This document shows positions 28,721 through 43,482 of a stretch of DNA of 64,000 nucleotides, one piece after another. A program made the translations under genes and the position numbers. The notes under the pieces are model-generated. The model was not told the DNA's origin, searched no databases, and saw only the letters and a list, made by a program, of their open reading frames with translations. Positions within the stretch are counted from its first letter, which is position 1. Each line of letters begins with the position of its first letter. The stretch is taken from assembly GCF_001468265.1 (NCBI RefSeq), contig NZ_LNRZ01000001.1:62001-126000 (forward strand). Reading direction: 5' to 3'. Origin of the DNA: Sphingopyxis sp. H050 (GTDB lineage Bacteria; Pseudomonadota; Alphaproteobacteria; Sphingomonadales; Sphingomonadaceae).

Positions 28721-29661
28721 TGCTCGGCAAGACAGCAGGCAGCCTCTACTGGATGGCGCGCTACCTCGAGCGTAGCGAGAACAACGCCCGCCTTATCGAC
28801 GCGGGCTTTCGCATCGCGCTGACGCGGTCGAGCACTGCCGCGGCCGAATGGCGTTCGGTGCTGGTGACCGCCGGGCAAAATTACGCCTTCAAGCAGACGC
28901 AGCAGGACTATAATTCGCAGCGCGTCGTGGACTTCATGCTGCGCGACCCCTCGAATCCGTCGAGCATCCTGTCGGTGGTCAAGCAGGCGCGCGACAACGC
29001 CCGCACCGCGCGGACCTATCTGACCCGCGAGGTCTGGGAGGCCGTGAACACCAGCTGGATGACGCTCGGCGCGCTGCTCAAACGTCAGGTGCGCGAGGAT
29101 GACCTGCCTGATGTGCTTGCCGCGATCCGCCAGCAGAGCGCGCTCGTGCGCGGCGCCTTTTCGGGGACGATGCTGCGCAACGACGGCTATAATTTCGCGC
29201 GCATCGGCACCTTTCTGGAGCGCGCCGACAACACCGCGCGCATCCTCGACGTCAAATATTATCTGCTGCTCCCCTCGGTCGCGCATATCGGCAGCTCGAT
29301 CGACAATGTGCAGTGGGAGACGATCCTGCGTTCGGTGTCGGCGCACCGCGCCTATCACTGGCTTTACGGGACCGAGATCAGTGCGCTGAAGATCGCCGAA
29401 TTCCTGATCCTCTATAAGCAGATGCCGCGTAGCCTGGCCTTCTGCTGCGAGCAGATGAACGACAATCTGCGCTTGCTCGAACGCACCTATGGCCAGGAAA
29501 CCGATGCGATCCGGATGGGCGCGTCGATGTGCAACGAGCGGTTGTCGCGCCCCATCGCGTCGATCTTCGATGGCGGGCTGCACGAGTTCATCACCGACTT
29601 CCTCCGCGCCAACGCCGCGCTCGCGCAGCAGTTCGAGCGCGACTATCGCTTTGTGGAATGA
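28720..29661 (+). CDS. Alpha-E domain protein (DUF403), Anbu cluster
   Basis: 313 aa, all-helical. The start LGKTAGSLYWMARYLERSEN is the family signature (residues 2-21); REVWEAVNTSWMTL and FLERADNTARILDVKYY are further conserved helices. The fold's role is unknown, but it always travels with DUF404/407 ATP-grasp and transglutaminase-like proteins, so it may bind or modify the product of the first gene. The ATG overlaps the preceding stop (TGATG) and its own stop overlaps the next gene (ATGA). Confidence 0.93.
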   Translation: MLGKTAGSLYWMARYLERSENNARLIDAGFRIALTRSSTAAAEWRSVLVTAGQNYAFKQTQQDYNSQRVVDFMLRDPSNPSSILSVVKQARDNARTARTYLTREVWEAVNTSWMTLGALLKRQVREDDLPDVLAAIRQQSALVRGAFSGTMLRNDGYNFARIGTFLERADNTARILDVKYYLLLPSVAHIGSSIDNVQWETILRSVSAHRAYHWLYGTEISALKIAEFLILYKQMPRSLAFCCEQMNDNLRLLERTYGQETDAIRMGASMCNERLSRPIASIFDGGLHEFITDFLRANAALAQQFERDYRFVE

Positions 29662-30467
29662 TGATGAAACTTCGCGTCGAACATATCACCAGCTACCAAT
29701 ATGACAGCCCGGTTCGCTATGCGTTGCAGCAGGTCAAGCTGACCCCGAAGCAGCGGGCGGGCCAGCAGCTGATCCATGACTGGACGATCGAGATCGAGGG
29801 CGGGACGCAGCAGCTTCATTACACCGACCATCACGGGAATGGCGTCGACCTGGTGTCGGTCGACAGCGGGACGAGAGAGCTGGTCATCCGCTGCTCGGGA
29901 GAGGTAGAGCTGGTGACGTGGGACGGGGTGATCGGGACGCACCGCGGCGCCATGCCGCTGTGGACCTTTTTGCGCCCGACCCCGCTGACGCGCGCCGGAC
30001 GAGGGGTCCGTTCGCTGGCGGCCGAGCTGCGCCGCGATTTCGCGACCGACATCGAACGCGCGCACGCGCTGTCGGCGCTGATCATCGAAAAGCTGCCCTA
30101 CCGGATCGGCGTCACCGACGCCGAGACGACCGCCGAACAGGCGTTCGCCGGCGAGGGCGGCGTGTGCCAAGACCATGCGCATATCTTTATCGCCGCGATG
30201 CGCCACCTCGGCCATCCTGCACGTTATGTCTCGGGCTATCTGATGATGAACGACCGGACGCAGCAGGATGCGACGCACGGCTGGGCCGAGGCGCATTTCG
30301 AGCATATCGGCTGGATCGGCTTCGACGTGAGCAACGGCCACTCGCCCGACCAGCGTTATATCCGCGTCGCAACCGGCCTCGATTATCGCGACGCCGCCCC
30401 GGTTCGCGGGATGCGCTATGGTGCAGCGCAAGAAAATCTGGTTGTCCAATTGCAGGTGCAGCAATAA
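29658..30467 (+). CDS. Transglutaminase-like cysteine peptidase, Anbu cluster
   Basis: 269 aa. A bacterial transglutaminase-like N-terminal beta domain (LRVEHITSYQYDSPVRYALQ, start) precedes a core with the catalytic triad: Cys in GGVCQDHAHIF (about 174), His in THGWAEAHFE (about 210) and Asp in IGFDVSNGH (about 225). It probably hydrolyses or transfers peptide bonds. Three consecutive ATG codons (29658, 29661, 29664) make the exact start uncertain; the first overlaps the alpha-E stop. Confidence 0.93.
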   Translation: MMMKLRVEHITSYQYDSPVRYALQQVKLTPKQRAGQQLIHDWTIEIEGGTQQLHYTDHHGNGVDLVSVDSGTRELVIRCSGEVELVTWDGVIGTHRGAMPLWTFLRPTPLTRAGRGVRSLAAELRRDFATDIERAHALSALIIEKLPYRIGVTDAETTAEQAFAGEGGVCQDHAHIFIAAMRHLGHPARYVSGYLMMNDRTQQDATHGWAEAHFEHIGWIGFDVSNGHSPDQRYIRVATGLDYRDAAPVRGMRYGAAQENLVVQLQVQQ

Positions 30468-30515
30468 GCCGATCGAGGGCGGCACAAGACTATCCGGGCG
30501 GGGAAGCGGGATTCG

Positions 30516-31250
30516 ATGACCTATTGCGTTGGCATGCGTTTGAACAAGGGGCTGGTGTTCATGTCGGACACCCGCACCAACGCGGGTGTCGACGACATCT
30601 CGCAGGTCCGCAAAATGCGCAGCTGGCATGTGCCTGGAGAGCGGGTGATCACGCTGATGTCGGCGGGCAATCTCGCGACGACGCAGGCGGTCGTGAGCCT
30701 GCTCGACGAGCGCACTAAGGCGCCCGAAGAGCGCCATCCCTCGATCCTTGCCGCGCCGTCGATGTTCGCGGTCGCGACGATCGTCGGCGAGACGCTGCGC
30801 CACATCGTGATGCGCCATAACGACGAGGGTCAGTCGGCAGCCGACTCGCTGTTCCGCGCCTCGCTGATCGTGGGCGGGCAGATCAAGGGCGCCGAACCGC
30901 GGCTGTTCCTGATCTATCCCGAGGGCAATTTCATCGAGGCGGGCGAGGACAATCCTTTCTTCCAGATCGGCGAGACCAAATATGGCCGGCCGATCATCGT
31001 GCGCTCCTACGATCCCGCCATGTCGTTCGAGGATGCGGTGAAATTGCTGTGCGTTTCGTTCGATTCGACGATCCGCGCCAATGCCGGCGTGGACCTGCCG
31101 ATCGACCTCAAGGTTCACGAGCGCGACGATTTCACGACCGTCCGCGAGCGCCGCTTCGAACGCAACGATCCCTATTTCGAAAGCGTCGCCGACGGTTGGT
31201 CCGAGGCGCTGGGCATCGCGCTCGCCGAGCTTCCCGACTTTCATTTCTAA
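30516..31250 (+). CDS. Anbu, bacterial proteasome-beta-like peptidase
   Basis: 244 aa Ntn-hydrolase. After removal of Met1 the N-terminal Thr of MTYCVGMRLNKGLVFMSDTR would be the nucleophile; the Asp in MSDTRTN and a Lys in VRKMRSW occupy the usual supporting places. SAGNLATTQAV matches the glycine-rich strand of proteasome subunits. Anbu forms ring or helical assemblies; its natural substrate is unknown. Gap of 48 bases after the transglutaminase gene, same strand, last gene of the cluster. Confidence 0.93.
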   Translation: MTYCVGMRLNKGLVFMSDTRTNAGVDDISQVRKMRSWHVPGERVITLMSAGNLATTQAVVSLLDERTKAPEERHPSILAAPSMFAVATIVGETLRHIVMRHNDEGQSAADSLFRASLIVGGQIKGAEPRLFLIYPEGNFIEAGEDNPFFQIGETKYGRPIIVRSYDPAMSFEDAVKLLCVSFDSTIRANAGVDLPIDLKVHERDDFTTVRERRFERNDPYFESVADGWSEALGIALAELPDFHF

Positions 31251-31256
31251 CCTGAT

Positions 31257-31438
31257 TTACCGCCCCCTCGATGGGGGAGGCAGCGAGACTTGGCGGCTTG
31301 CCGCCTAGTCGCAGCGGTGGGGGGTGTGATTTCGGCCGAAATCAACGGCGCAAGGCCGCGCGATCACCCCCATCCAACTCCGCCTAATCGCTTCGCGACA
31401 AGGCTTCGTATCCTTCCCCCATCGAGGGGGAAGGGTTT
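31257..31438. repeat. Long imperfect palindrome (family A, distant copy)
   Basis: Outer blocks CGCCCCCTCGATGGGGGAGG and CCCCCATCGAGGGGGAAGGG are complementary, with inner partly paired segments such as GGGGTGTGATTTCGGCCGAA and its surroundings. It separates the convergent Anbu and acs genes and may end transcription for both. Confidence 0.7.
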
Positions 31439-31444
31439 GTGGCA

Positions 31445-33409
<1,965 letters not shown>

Positions 33410-33471
33410 GTCTGCTTCTCCCGCTTTGCAGGCCCGTCGCTTAGGCCGCGAATCTTGTCAGTCCCTCCTTA

Positions 33472-33552
33472 TCCGTTCGCATCGAGCGAAGTCGAGATGC
33501 CCCTCGGTCGCACAGGACTTCGGGGTGCATCGACTTCGCTCGACACGAACGG
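33472..33552. repeat. Palindromic repeat, GAGCGAAGTCGAGA family (D)
   Basis: CCGTTCGCATCGAGCGAAGT and TCGACTTCGCTCGACACGAACGG pair across a variable centre, as at 10427, 35125 and 52951. Confidence 0.85.
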
Positions 33553-33600
33553 GGTGAGGCGATTAGAGGCGGCAGGAGATTGCAATTGAAAGGACTATCG

Positions 33601-35100
33601 ATGACCGGGATCGGCGAAGATGTCGGACGGCTGCTCGACGGACTGGGCGTCGATCGTGCCGCGTGGACCGACGGGTCGATGCCCGCGGTGACGCCGCTGA
33701 CCGGCGAACAGTTGGGGCAGGTGCGGATCGTCGATGCAGCCGCGATCGACGCGGCGCTGGGTCAGGCGGCCGCGGCCTTCCGCGCGTGGCGCGGTGTCCC
33801 CGCGCCGCGCCGCGGCGAACTCGTGCGCCTGTTCGGTGAGGAACTGCGCGCCGCGAAGGACGATCTGGCCAAGCTCGTGACGATCGAGGCCGGCAAGATC
33901 CCGTCCGAAGGCGCGGGCGAGGTGCAGGAGATGATCGACATCTGCGACTTCGCGGTCGGCCTCTCGCGCCAGCTTTACGGCCTGACCATCGCGACCGAGC
34001 GGCCGGGGCACCGGATGATGGAGGTCTGGCATCCGCTCGGCGTCGTCGGGGTGATCTCTGCGTTCAACTTCCCCGTGGCGGTTTGGGCGTGGAATGCGGC
34101 GCTGGCGCTCGTTTGCGGCAACAGCGTCGTCTGGAAACCGTCCGAAAAGACGCCGCTCACGGCCTTGGCGACGCAAGCGATTTTCGAGCGCGCGCTGGCG
34201 CGCTTCGGCGATGCGCCCGCGGGGCTGTCGCAATTGCTGATCGGCGGGCGGGAGGCGGGCGAAGTGCTGGTCGACGACGCGCGCGTCGCTCTCGTTTCGG
34301 CAACCGGGTCGACGCGCATGGGCCGCGCGGTCGCGCCGCGGCTCGCACAGCGATTCGCGCGCGCGATCCTCGAACTTGGCGGCAACAATGGCGTGATCGT
34401 CGCGCCGTCGGCCGACCTCGACCTGGCGCTGCGCGGTGTCGCGTTCGGGGCGATGGGGACCGCAGGGCAGCGCTGCACGACGACGCGGCGGCTGTTCCTG
34501 CACGACAGCATCTACGATGGCTTCGTGACGAAGCTGAAGGCGGCTTATGCGAGCGTGGGTGTCGGCAATCCACTGAAAGGCGAGGTTCTCGTCGGGCCGT
34601 TGATCGACCGCGCGGCGTTCGAGATGATGGAGGAGGCGCTGGGTGCGGCAAAGGCGGCGGGCGGCGTGGTCCATGGCGGCGAGCGCGTCGGCGAGGGCGC
34701 GAGCTTCTATGTGCGTCCCGCGCTTGTCGAAATGCCGGGGCAGGTCGGCCCGGTGCTCGAAGAGACCTTTGCGCCGATCCTCTATGTGATGCGCTACTAT
34801 GATCTCGACGCGGTCATCGAGGTGCACAACGATGTGGCGGCGGGCCTCTCGTCGGCGATCTTCACCACCGACATGCGCGAGGCCGAACGCTTCCTCGCCG
34901 CGAGCGACTGCGGCATCGCCAACGTCAACCTCGGCACAAGCGGCGCCGAGATCGGCGGCGCGTTCGGGGGCGAGAAGGAAACCGGCGGCGGGCGCGAGAG
35001 CGGTTCGGACAGCTGGCGTCAATATATGCGGCGCGCGACGAACACGGTGAATTATTCGGACGCGCTGCCGCTAGCGCAGGGGGTGAGTTTCGAGATCTAG
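33601..35100 (+). CDS. Aldehyde dehydrogenase, ALDH7 (AmaB / aminoadipate-semialdehyde) type
   Basis: 499 aa NAD-dependent enzyme. Substrate tunnel and catalytic parts: SAFNFPVAVWAWN (Asn, about 155), WKPSEKTPLTA, Glu in LELGGNNGV (about 260), catalytic Cys in GTAGQRCTTTRRLF (about 294). The FNFPVAVWAWNAALALVCGN and TTTRR pieces are typical of ALDH7/antiquitin, which oxidises piperideine-6-carboxylate in lysine breakdown. ATG 33601 has GAAAGGA six bases upstream. No lysine aminotransferase or LhgO-like gene lies beside it, so the substrate is inferred. Confidence 0.88.
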   Translation: MTGIGEDVGRLLDGLGVDRAAWTDGSMPAVTPLTGEQLGQVRIVDAAAIDAALGQAAAAFRAWRGVPAPRRGELVRLFGEELRAAKDDLAKLVTIEAGKIPSEGAGEVQEMIDICDFAVGLSRQLYGLTIATERPGHRMMEVWHPLGVVGVISAFNFPVAVWAWNAALALVCGNSVVWKPSEKTPLTALATQAIFERALARFGDAPAGLSQLLIGGREAGEVLVDDARVALVSATGSTRMGRAVAPRLAQRFARAILELGGNNGVIVAPSADLDLALRGVAFGAMGTAGQRCTTTRRLFLHDSIYDGFVTKLKAAYASVGVGNPLKGEVLVGPLIDRAAFEMMEEALGAAKAAGGVVHGGERVGEGASFYVRPALVEMPGQVGPVLEETFAPILYVMRYYDLDAVIEVHNDVAAGLSSAIFTTDMREAERFLAASDCGIANVNLGTSGAEIGGAFGGEKETGGGRESGSDSWRQYMRRATNTVNYSDALPLAQGVSFEI

Positions 35101-35124
35101 CGTCCGAGTGCTGCCCTAAAATCC

Positions 35125-35204
35125 CCGTTCGCATCGAGCGAAGTCGAGATGCCCCTCGGTCGCACACGACTTCTGGGTGTCTCGACTTCGCTCGACACGA
35201 ACGG
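35125..35204. repeat. Palindromic repeat, GAGCGAAGTCGAGA family (D)
   Basis: Nearly identical to the copy at 33472-33552, including the CCCCTCGGTCGCACA centre, so the ALDH gene is framed by two copies in the same orientation. Confidence 0.85.
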
Positions 35205-35215
35205 ATTTTGAACGG

Positions 35216-36718
35216 TTACGCAGCCCGCCAGCCGAAGCCTTCGGCCAGCGCCACGACCTGTCCCGCCGTCCCCACCGGCTCGGCCTCACCGTCGGTCAGG
35301 AAGGCCAGCATCGCCGCGTCGCCGACATCGACATGCGCCAGCGTGCGCTGGTCGTGGGGCGTTCGCGCCACGACGACCCCCGCTTTCGGGGTCCCATCAC
35401 GGCCGTAAAACACCGTATAGCTTTCGATCGTCGCCGGCCCCGTATAATTCTCGACCAGTTCGGGCACCGGTCCGCGCTTCGCTTCGGCTTCGGCCTGGTA
35501 GTCGAAATCCTGCGGGAAGCTCGCGGCGGCGATCGGTTTGCGGCCCAGCACGATGCAGTGATTGTCGGTGGCAAAGCCGCCGTTGGCGAAGAGGAAGGCA
35601 TAGCGACCTTCGCTGCGCAGCTTCTCGACCATCGAAACGATCGCATGGCTCATATAATTGGCGATCGGCCCGCCGCCGAACGTCAGGCCGCCGAACACCG
35701 TCGCGGGCCGGTCTTCCGGCCAGCCGAGCGTGCGCCGCGCCATTTTTGGCACGCAGGGGAAGCAGCTGTAAAGTTCGACGAAATCGAAATCATGGACGCT
35801 CATCGCGTTGAGCTGAAGCGTGCGGTTGATCGACGTCTCCATGCTCACGCTACCGTCGTAGCGGTCGCGGTGGAGGATGCTTGCGGGTTCCTTTGCCGCG
35901 GCGCCCATGCCCACATAGACCAGCCGATCCTCGGCGATACCGCGGCGGCGCGCTTCGGCGAGGCTTGCAACCAGGAAGCCAGCGCCCTGGTTCACCGACG
36001 AATTGGCGACCATCAGTTTCGAATAGGGGAAGGCGATCGGGCGGTTGCGTTCGTCGACCCTGAGGATATCGTCAGGCGACGCAGGCTTGCGGATCCATGC
36101 GCCCTCATTTGCGGCGGCGACCTCCGAAAAGCGGGACCAGATTTCGGCGCTTTCGGATTGCGCCTCCGCCAGGCTTTGCCCCCATGCGGCGCGCGTTGCA
36201 TTTTCATAGAGCGGATAGACATCGACCGGCGCAGCAAGGCCGTGCTTCTGCGCGTAATTCGGCTCGCGCCGCGTCGCCACCTTGCGGATCGCGTTGTAGC
36301 TCTTGTCCTCGCCGCTCGCGGCCTTGGCGGCGCGGCCGGCGGCGGTGCGCAGCGCCTCGGCGCCGACGATCGCGGCGAGTTTGACCTCGCCCGCGCCGAT
36401 GCGGTTCGCGGCCTCGTTGAGCAAGCGGACGGGCGTGTCGCCGTGCGGCGCAGCGGACTGATAGTTGATCGCGGGGTTGGCGCCGATCGCAGCGGCGAGC
36501 GGTTCGGGAAGCTTGCCGAGGCTGTGGAAGCTGATCTGGTCCACGATCGCCAGGCTGTCGAGGTCGGCGAGGAGCCCGCCGCCCGCATCGGTGTCGGCAA
36601 GCTTCAGCGCTGCGACCATCAGTCCCAGCGAGTCGAGCCCTTGATCGGGGTCGTCGGGCCGGTCGTTGAGCTGTCCGACCCCGATGATGACGGGAATGCG
36701 CTCGGGGTCGGTCATCAT
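35216..36718 (-). CDS. Thiolase-like protein (acetyl-CoA acetyltransferase annotation)
   Basis: 500 aa, SCP-x-like thiolase fold with an extra C-terminal domain. N-terminal PVIIGVGQLNDRP (about 9-21) and second-half FGGGPIANYMSHAIVSMVE and FANGGFATDNH support the fold. At the place of the usual nucleophile (CASG) it reads SAAPHGDTP with no cysteine, so it may not do standard Claisen condensation; the LYSCFPC cysteines are elsewhere. One base after the stop of the crotonase gene upstream in transcription, so they form an operon of CoA-ester enzymes, possibly under the operator at 37551. Confidence 0.8.
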   Translation of the reverse strand: MMTDPERIPVIIGVGQLNDRPDDPDQGLDSLGLMVAALKLADTDAGGGLLADLDSLAIVDQISFHSLGKLPEPLAAAIGANPAINYQSAAPHGDTPVRLLNEAANRIGAGEVKLAAIVGAEALRTAAGRAAKAASGEDKSYNAIRKVATRREPNYAQKHGLAAPVDVYPLYENATRAAWGQSLAEAQSESAEIWSRFSEVAAANEGAWIRKPASPDDILRVDERNRPIAFPYSKLMVANSSVNQGAGFLVASLAEARRRGIAEDRLVYVGMGAAAKEPASILHRDRYDGSVSMETSINRTLQLNAMSVHDFDFVELYSCFPCVPKMARRTLGWPEDRPATVFGGLTFGGGPIANYMSHAIVSMVEKLRSEGRYAFLFANGGFATDNHCIVLGRKPIAAASFPQDFDYQAEAEAKRGPVPELVENYTGPATIESYTVFYGRDGTPKAGVVVARTPHDQRTLAHVDVGDAAMLAFLTDGEAEPVGTAGQVVALAEGFGWRAA

Positions 36719-36719
36719 G

Positions 36720-37514
36720 TCAGCGCGCCTTCCACTCGGGCTTGCGCTTCTGTGCGAAGGCGAGCGGGCCTTCGCGGGCGTCTTCGCTGCGCATCAGCAC
36801 GCTACGCTCGCGGGTGTTGTGCTCCCAATAGGGCGCGTCGGCGGCGATCCGGCCGTCTTGTATGCCGAGCGCGACCCGCTTCGAAGCCTGCACCGACAGC
36901 GGCGCATTGGCGGCGATCTTCTCGGCGAGTGCGAGCGCCGTGGGGAGGAGTTCCGCGAGCGGGACGACATGGTTGACGAGACCGAACTTGGCGGCGCGCG
37001 CTGCGGGGATGGGGTCGCCGGTCAGCATATATTCCATCGCGAGCTTGCGCGGTAGTTGCTGCGCCAGCCGGAAGGCGCCGCCCGCCGCCGCGAACAGCCC
37101 GACCTTGACCTCGGGCAAGCCGAATTGCGCATGGTCGGCAGCAACGATGATGTCGCTCATCAGCGCGATCTCGCAGCCGCCGCCGAAGGCGAAGCCGTTG
37201 ACCGCGGCGATGATGGGTTTCGAGATCGGGTGCGAGACCATGCCCGCGAAACCCCATTCCTGCTGCGCCGGATCGTCGGGCGCGAGGCTTTCGCCGCGCG
37301 ACAGCGCGACGAGGTCGGCGCCCGCGCAGAAGCTTTTGTCGCCCGCCCCGGTGATGACGACCGCGCGGATTTCGGGGTCGGCCTCGGCCGCTTCGAGCGC
37401 CGTGCCGATACCGACATGCACCGCGGCGTTGACTGCGTTGCGCGCCTCGGGCCGGTTGATCGTGATGATCAGGACATGGCCGCGGCGTGTCGTGAGGATG
37501 GTGGTGTCGGTCAT
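36720..37514 (-). CDS. Enoyl-CoA hydratase/isomerase (crotonase) family protein
   Basis: 264 aa. Hydrates or isomerises 2-enoyl-CoA esters. Oxyanion-hole parts NRPEARNAVN, SFCAGADLVALSRG and NGFAFGGGCEIALMSDI are present, and the acid Glu lies in LPEVKVGLFAA (about 141-151). The first catalytic Glu position reads Gly-Gly-Cys-Glu-Ile as in hydratases. Preceded by a perfect LiuR-like palindrome 37 bases before the start and followed one base later by the thiolase-like gene. Substrate not known. Confidence 0.92.
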   Translation of the reverse strand: MTDTTILTTRRGHVLIITINRPEARNAVNAAVHVGIGTALEAAEADPEIRAVVITGAGDKSFCAGADLVALSRGESLAPDDPAQQEWGFAGMVSHPISKPIIAAVNGFAFGGGCEIALMSDIIVAADHAQFGLPEVKVGLFAAAGGAFRLAQQLPRKLAMEYMLTGDPIPAARAAKFGLVNHVVPLAELLPTALALAEKIAANAPLSVQASKRVALGIQDGRIAADAPYWEHNTRERSVLMRSEDAREGPLAFAQKRKPEWKAR

Positions 37515-37550
37515 CGCGAATCTCTCCCTTTCGCGGGAGTATCGCGGTCG

Positions 37551-37568
37551 GTTGACGTTTACGTCAAC
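37551..37568. promoter_or_regulatory. GTTGACGT-N2-ACGTCAAC palindrome upstream of the crotonase operon
   Basis: Perfect 8-bp arms around TT. The core TTGACGT..ACGTCAA resembles the operator of LiuR, a MerR-type regulator of branched-chain and fatty acid catabolism. The position, 37 bases before the crotonase start, suits a regulator site. A weaker relative is at 22365-22378. Confidence 0.65.
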
Positions 37569-37595
37569 TGCTAAGAGCGCGAGGCGCGTGCCGCG

Positions 37596-38267
37596 TCAGA
37601 AATCGACGTCCTCATAATATTTGGGCGGGGTCACGATTTCCATCCGTTCGGCCAACAGCGGGCGAAAGGATGGGCGCGACTTCAGCCCCGAATACCAACC
37701 CTTGGTCTGCTCGTGGCCGGTCCAGTCGATGCCGCCCAGATAGTCGGCGACCGAAATATGCGCGGCCGCCGCGAGGTCGGCGAGGCTCATCGTCGCACCG
37801 GCCAGCCAAGTGCGGTGGTCGATCAGATAGTCGATATAGTCGAGATGCTGGTTCGCGGCCTTCATCGCCTCGCGCAGCGCGCCGCCGTCCGGAGGCTGGC
37901 GATGGACGATGCGCTTCTGCATCCGTTCGAAAAGCAATGGCCCGGTGACCTCGAAATAGAAATCATGGTCGAACCACGCGACGAGCCGGCGAATCTCGGC
38001 GCGGTTCGCGGCCGTGCCGTTGATCATCGCCTTGCCCTCGACGGTTTCCTCGAAATATTCGGCGATCGCGCTGCTGTCGATCAGCACCTGTCCGCGCGCT
38101 TGGTCGACCATCACCGGCGTGCGGCCCGCGGGGTTCAGATCGACGAATTCGTCGCGGCGCTCCCACGGCGATTCGCGCACCAGTTCATAGCCGACGCCCT
38201 TCTCCCCCAGCAGCAGCCGAATCTTGCGCGAGAAGGGACATAGAGGGAATTGGTAGAGCTGCCACAT
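37596..38267 (-). CDS. Glutathione S-transferase family protein
   Basis: 223 aa. Thioredoxin-like N-terminal domain with CPFS near residue 10 (LYQFPLCPFSRKIRLLL) and the glutathione-binding AGRTPVMVD...IDSSAIAEYFEE, then a helical C-terminal domain with WLAGATMSLADLAAAAHISV. The Cys-Pro-Phe-Ser motif recalls the omega and beta-like classes, which use cysteine. The ORF can be read 12 codons further upstream, but the ATG at 38267 places the first strand normally. Role (detoxification or dethiolation) unknown. Confidence 0.88.
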   Translation of the reverse strand: MWQLYQFPLCPFSRKIRLLLGEKGVGYELVRESPWERRDEFVDLNPAGRTPVMVDQARGQVLIDSSAIAEYFEETVEGKAMINGTAANRAEIRRLVAWFDHDFYFEVTGPLLFERMQKRIVHRQPPDGGALREAMKAANQHLDYIDYLIDHRTWLAGATMSLADLAAAAHISVADYLGGIDWTGHEQTKGWYSGLKSRPSFRPLLAERMEIVTPPKYYEDVDF

Positions 38268-38354
38268 GCTTACCGCATAGCGGCAGGCGGGCGCTGCGCG
38301 CAACGCCTATGGCGCGGTATTTCCACATCTTCGCCGGGATGACGGAACGGGACT

Positions 38355-38777
38355 TTAGCGGCGGGCGGCGTCGCGCTCCCGCTCCCATTGCGAGGCGAGA
38401 TCGCGGGCCATGTCCTTCAGCACGGGCGCATAGGCCTGAAGCGCCGATGCGGCTTTACCCGCCATGCGCGCGCTGGCGCGGACGTCGGCGCCCATGCGCT
38501 CGGAATCGCGCCGGTCGCGGCCGGCAATGTCGCCGACGGTGGCATCGCGGGGGATATAGGCGGCGTCGGACTCGGGATCGACGCGCGCGACGGCTTCGGC
38601 GAGCGGGCCGACGGGCATCTGCATCATGGCGTCGATGAGCGCGGTCACGGTGTCGGCCAACCGGTCCTGCATCGCGGGATCGTTGAGCGCTGCAACGGCG
38701 CCGCGCGCGTCGGCCGCGGCGGCGGGCATCGGCGCTGCGAGCGCGATCAGGGGGAGGGCAGCGAGAGTCCAGCGCAT
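38355..38777 (-). CDS. Secreted alpha-helical protein, unknown function
   Basis: 140 aa. Signal peptide about 1-22 (LAALPLIALAAPMPAAAA). The mature part is helical and charged: NDPAMQDRLADTVTALIDAMMQMPVG (about 31-56, split motif DPAMQDR / TALIDAMMQM), then VGDIAGRDRRD and a basic end. No family name is claimed. Shine-Dalgarno AAAGGA before the ATG at 38777; the same frame stays open far upstream against gltB but that part is shadow. Confidence 0.7.
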   Translation of the reverse strand: MRWTLAALPLIALAAPMPAAAADARGAVAALNDPAMQDRLADTVTALIDAMMQMPVGPLAEAVARVDPESDAAYIPRDATVGDIAGRDRRDSERMGADVRASARMAGKAASALQAYAPVLKDMARDLASQWERERDAARR

Positions 38778-38890
38778 GGCGTCGTCCTTTCGGGAGGCAG
38801 CTGTCGAAGCGGCGCATTTAAGGCGGAGACTCTTTCGCTGCCCTGAACGTCCTTTCCCGTTGCGACGGATTGCATCTCCGGCGCGACGAG

Positions 38891-43420
<4,530 letters not shown>

Positions 43421-43445
43421 CTTATGATCCTGCTTCAGTTTTCAT

Positions 43446-43473
43446 CGTCATCCCGGCCTTCGCCGGGATGACG
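43446..43473. repeat. Short hairpin repeat, family E single unit
   Basis: CGTCATCCCGGC CTT-type centre GCCGGGATGACG: arms of 12 bases around CTTC. It lies between the DUF2059 gene and gltB, where it could pause or end transcription and lower gltB expression relative to the upstream genes. Confidence 0.7.
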
Positions 43474-43482
43474 CCAGCCATG

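Noticed and set aside
33580..33600. TTG 33580 as the ALDH start
   Set aside because: The ribosome site GAGGCGGCAGGAGA abuts this codon too closely, whereas ATG 33601 has GAAAGGA at the right distance and gives the normal N-terminus.
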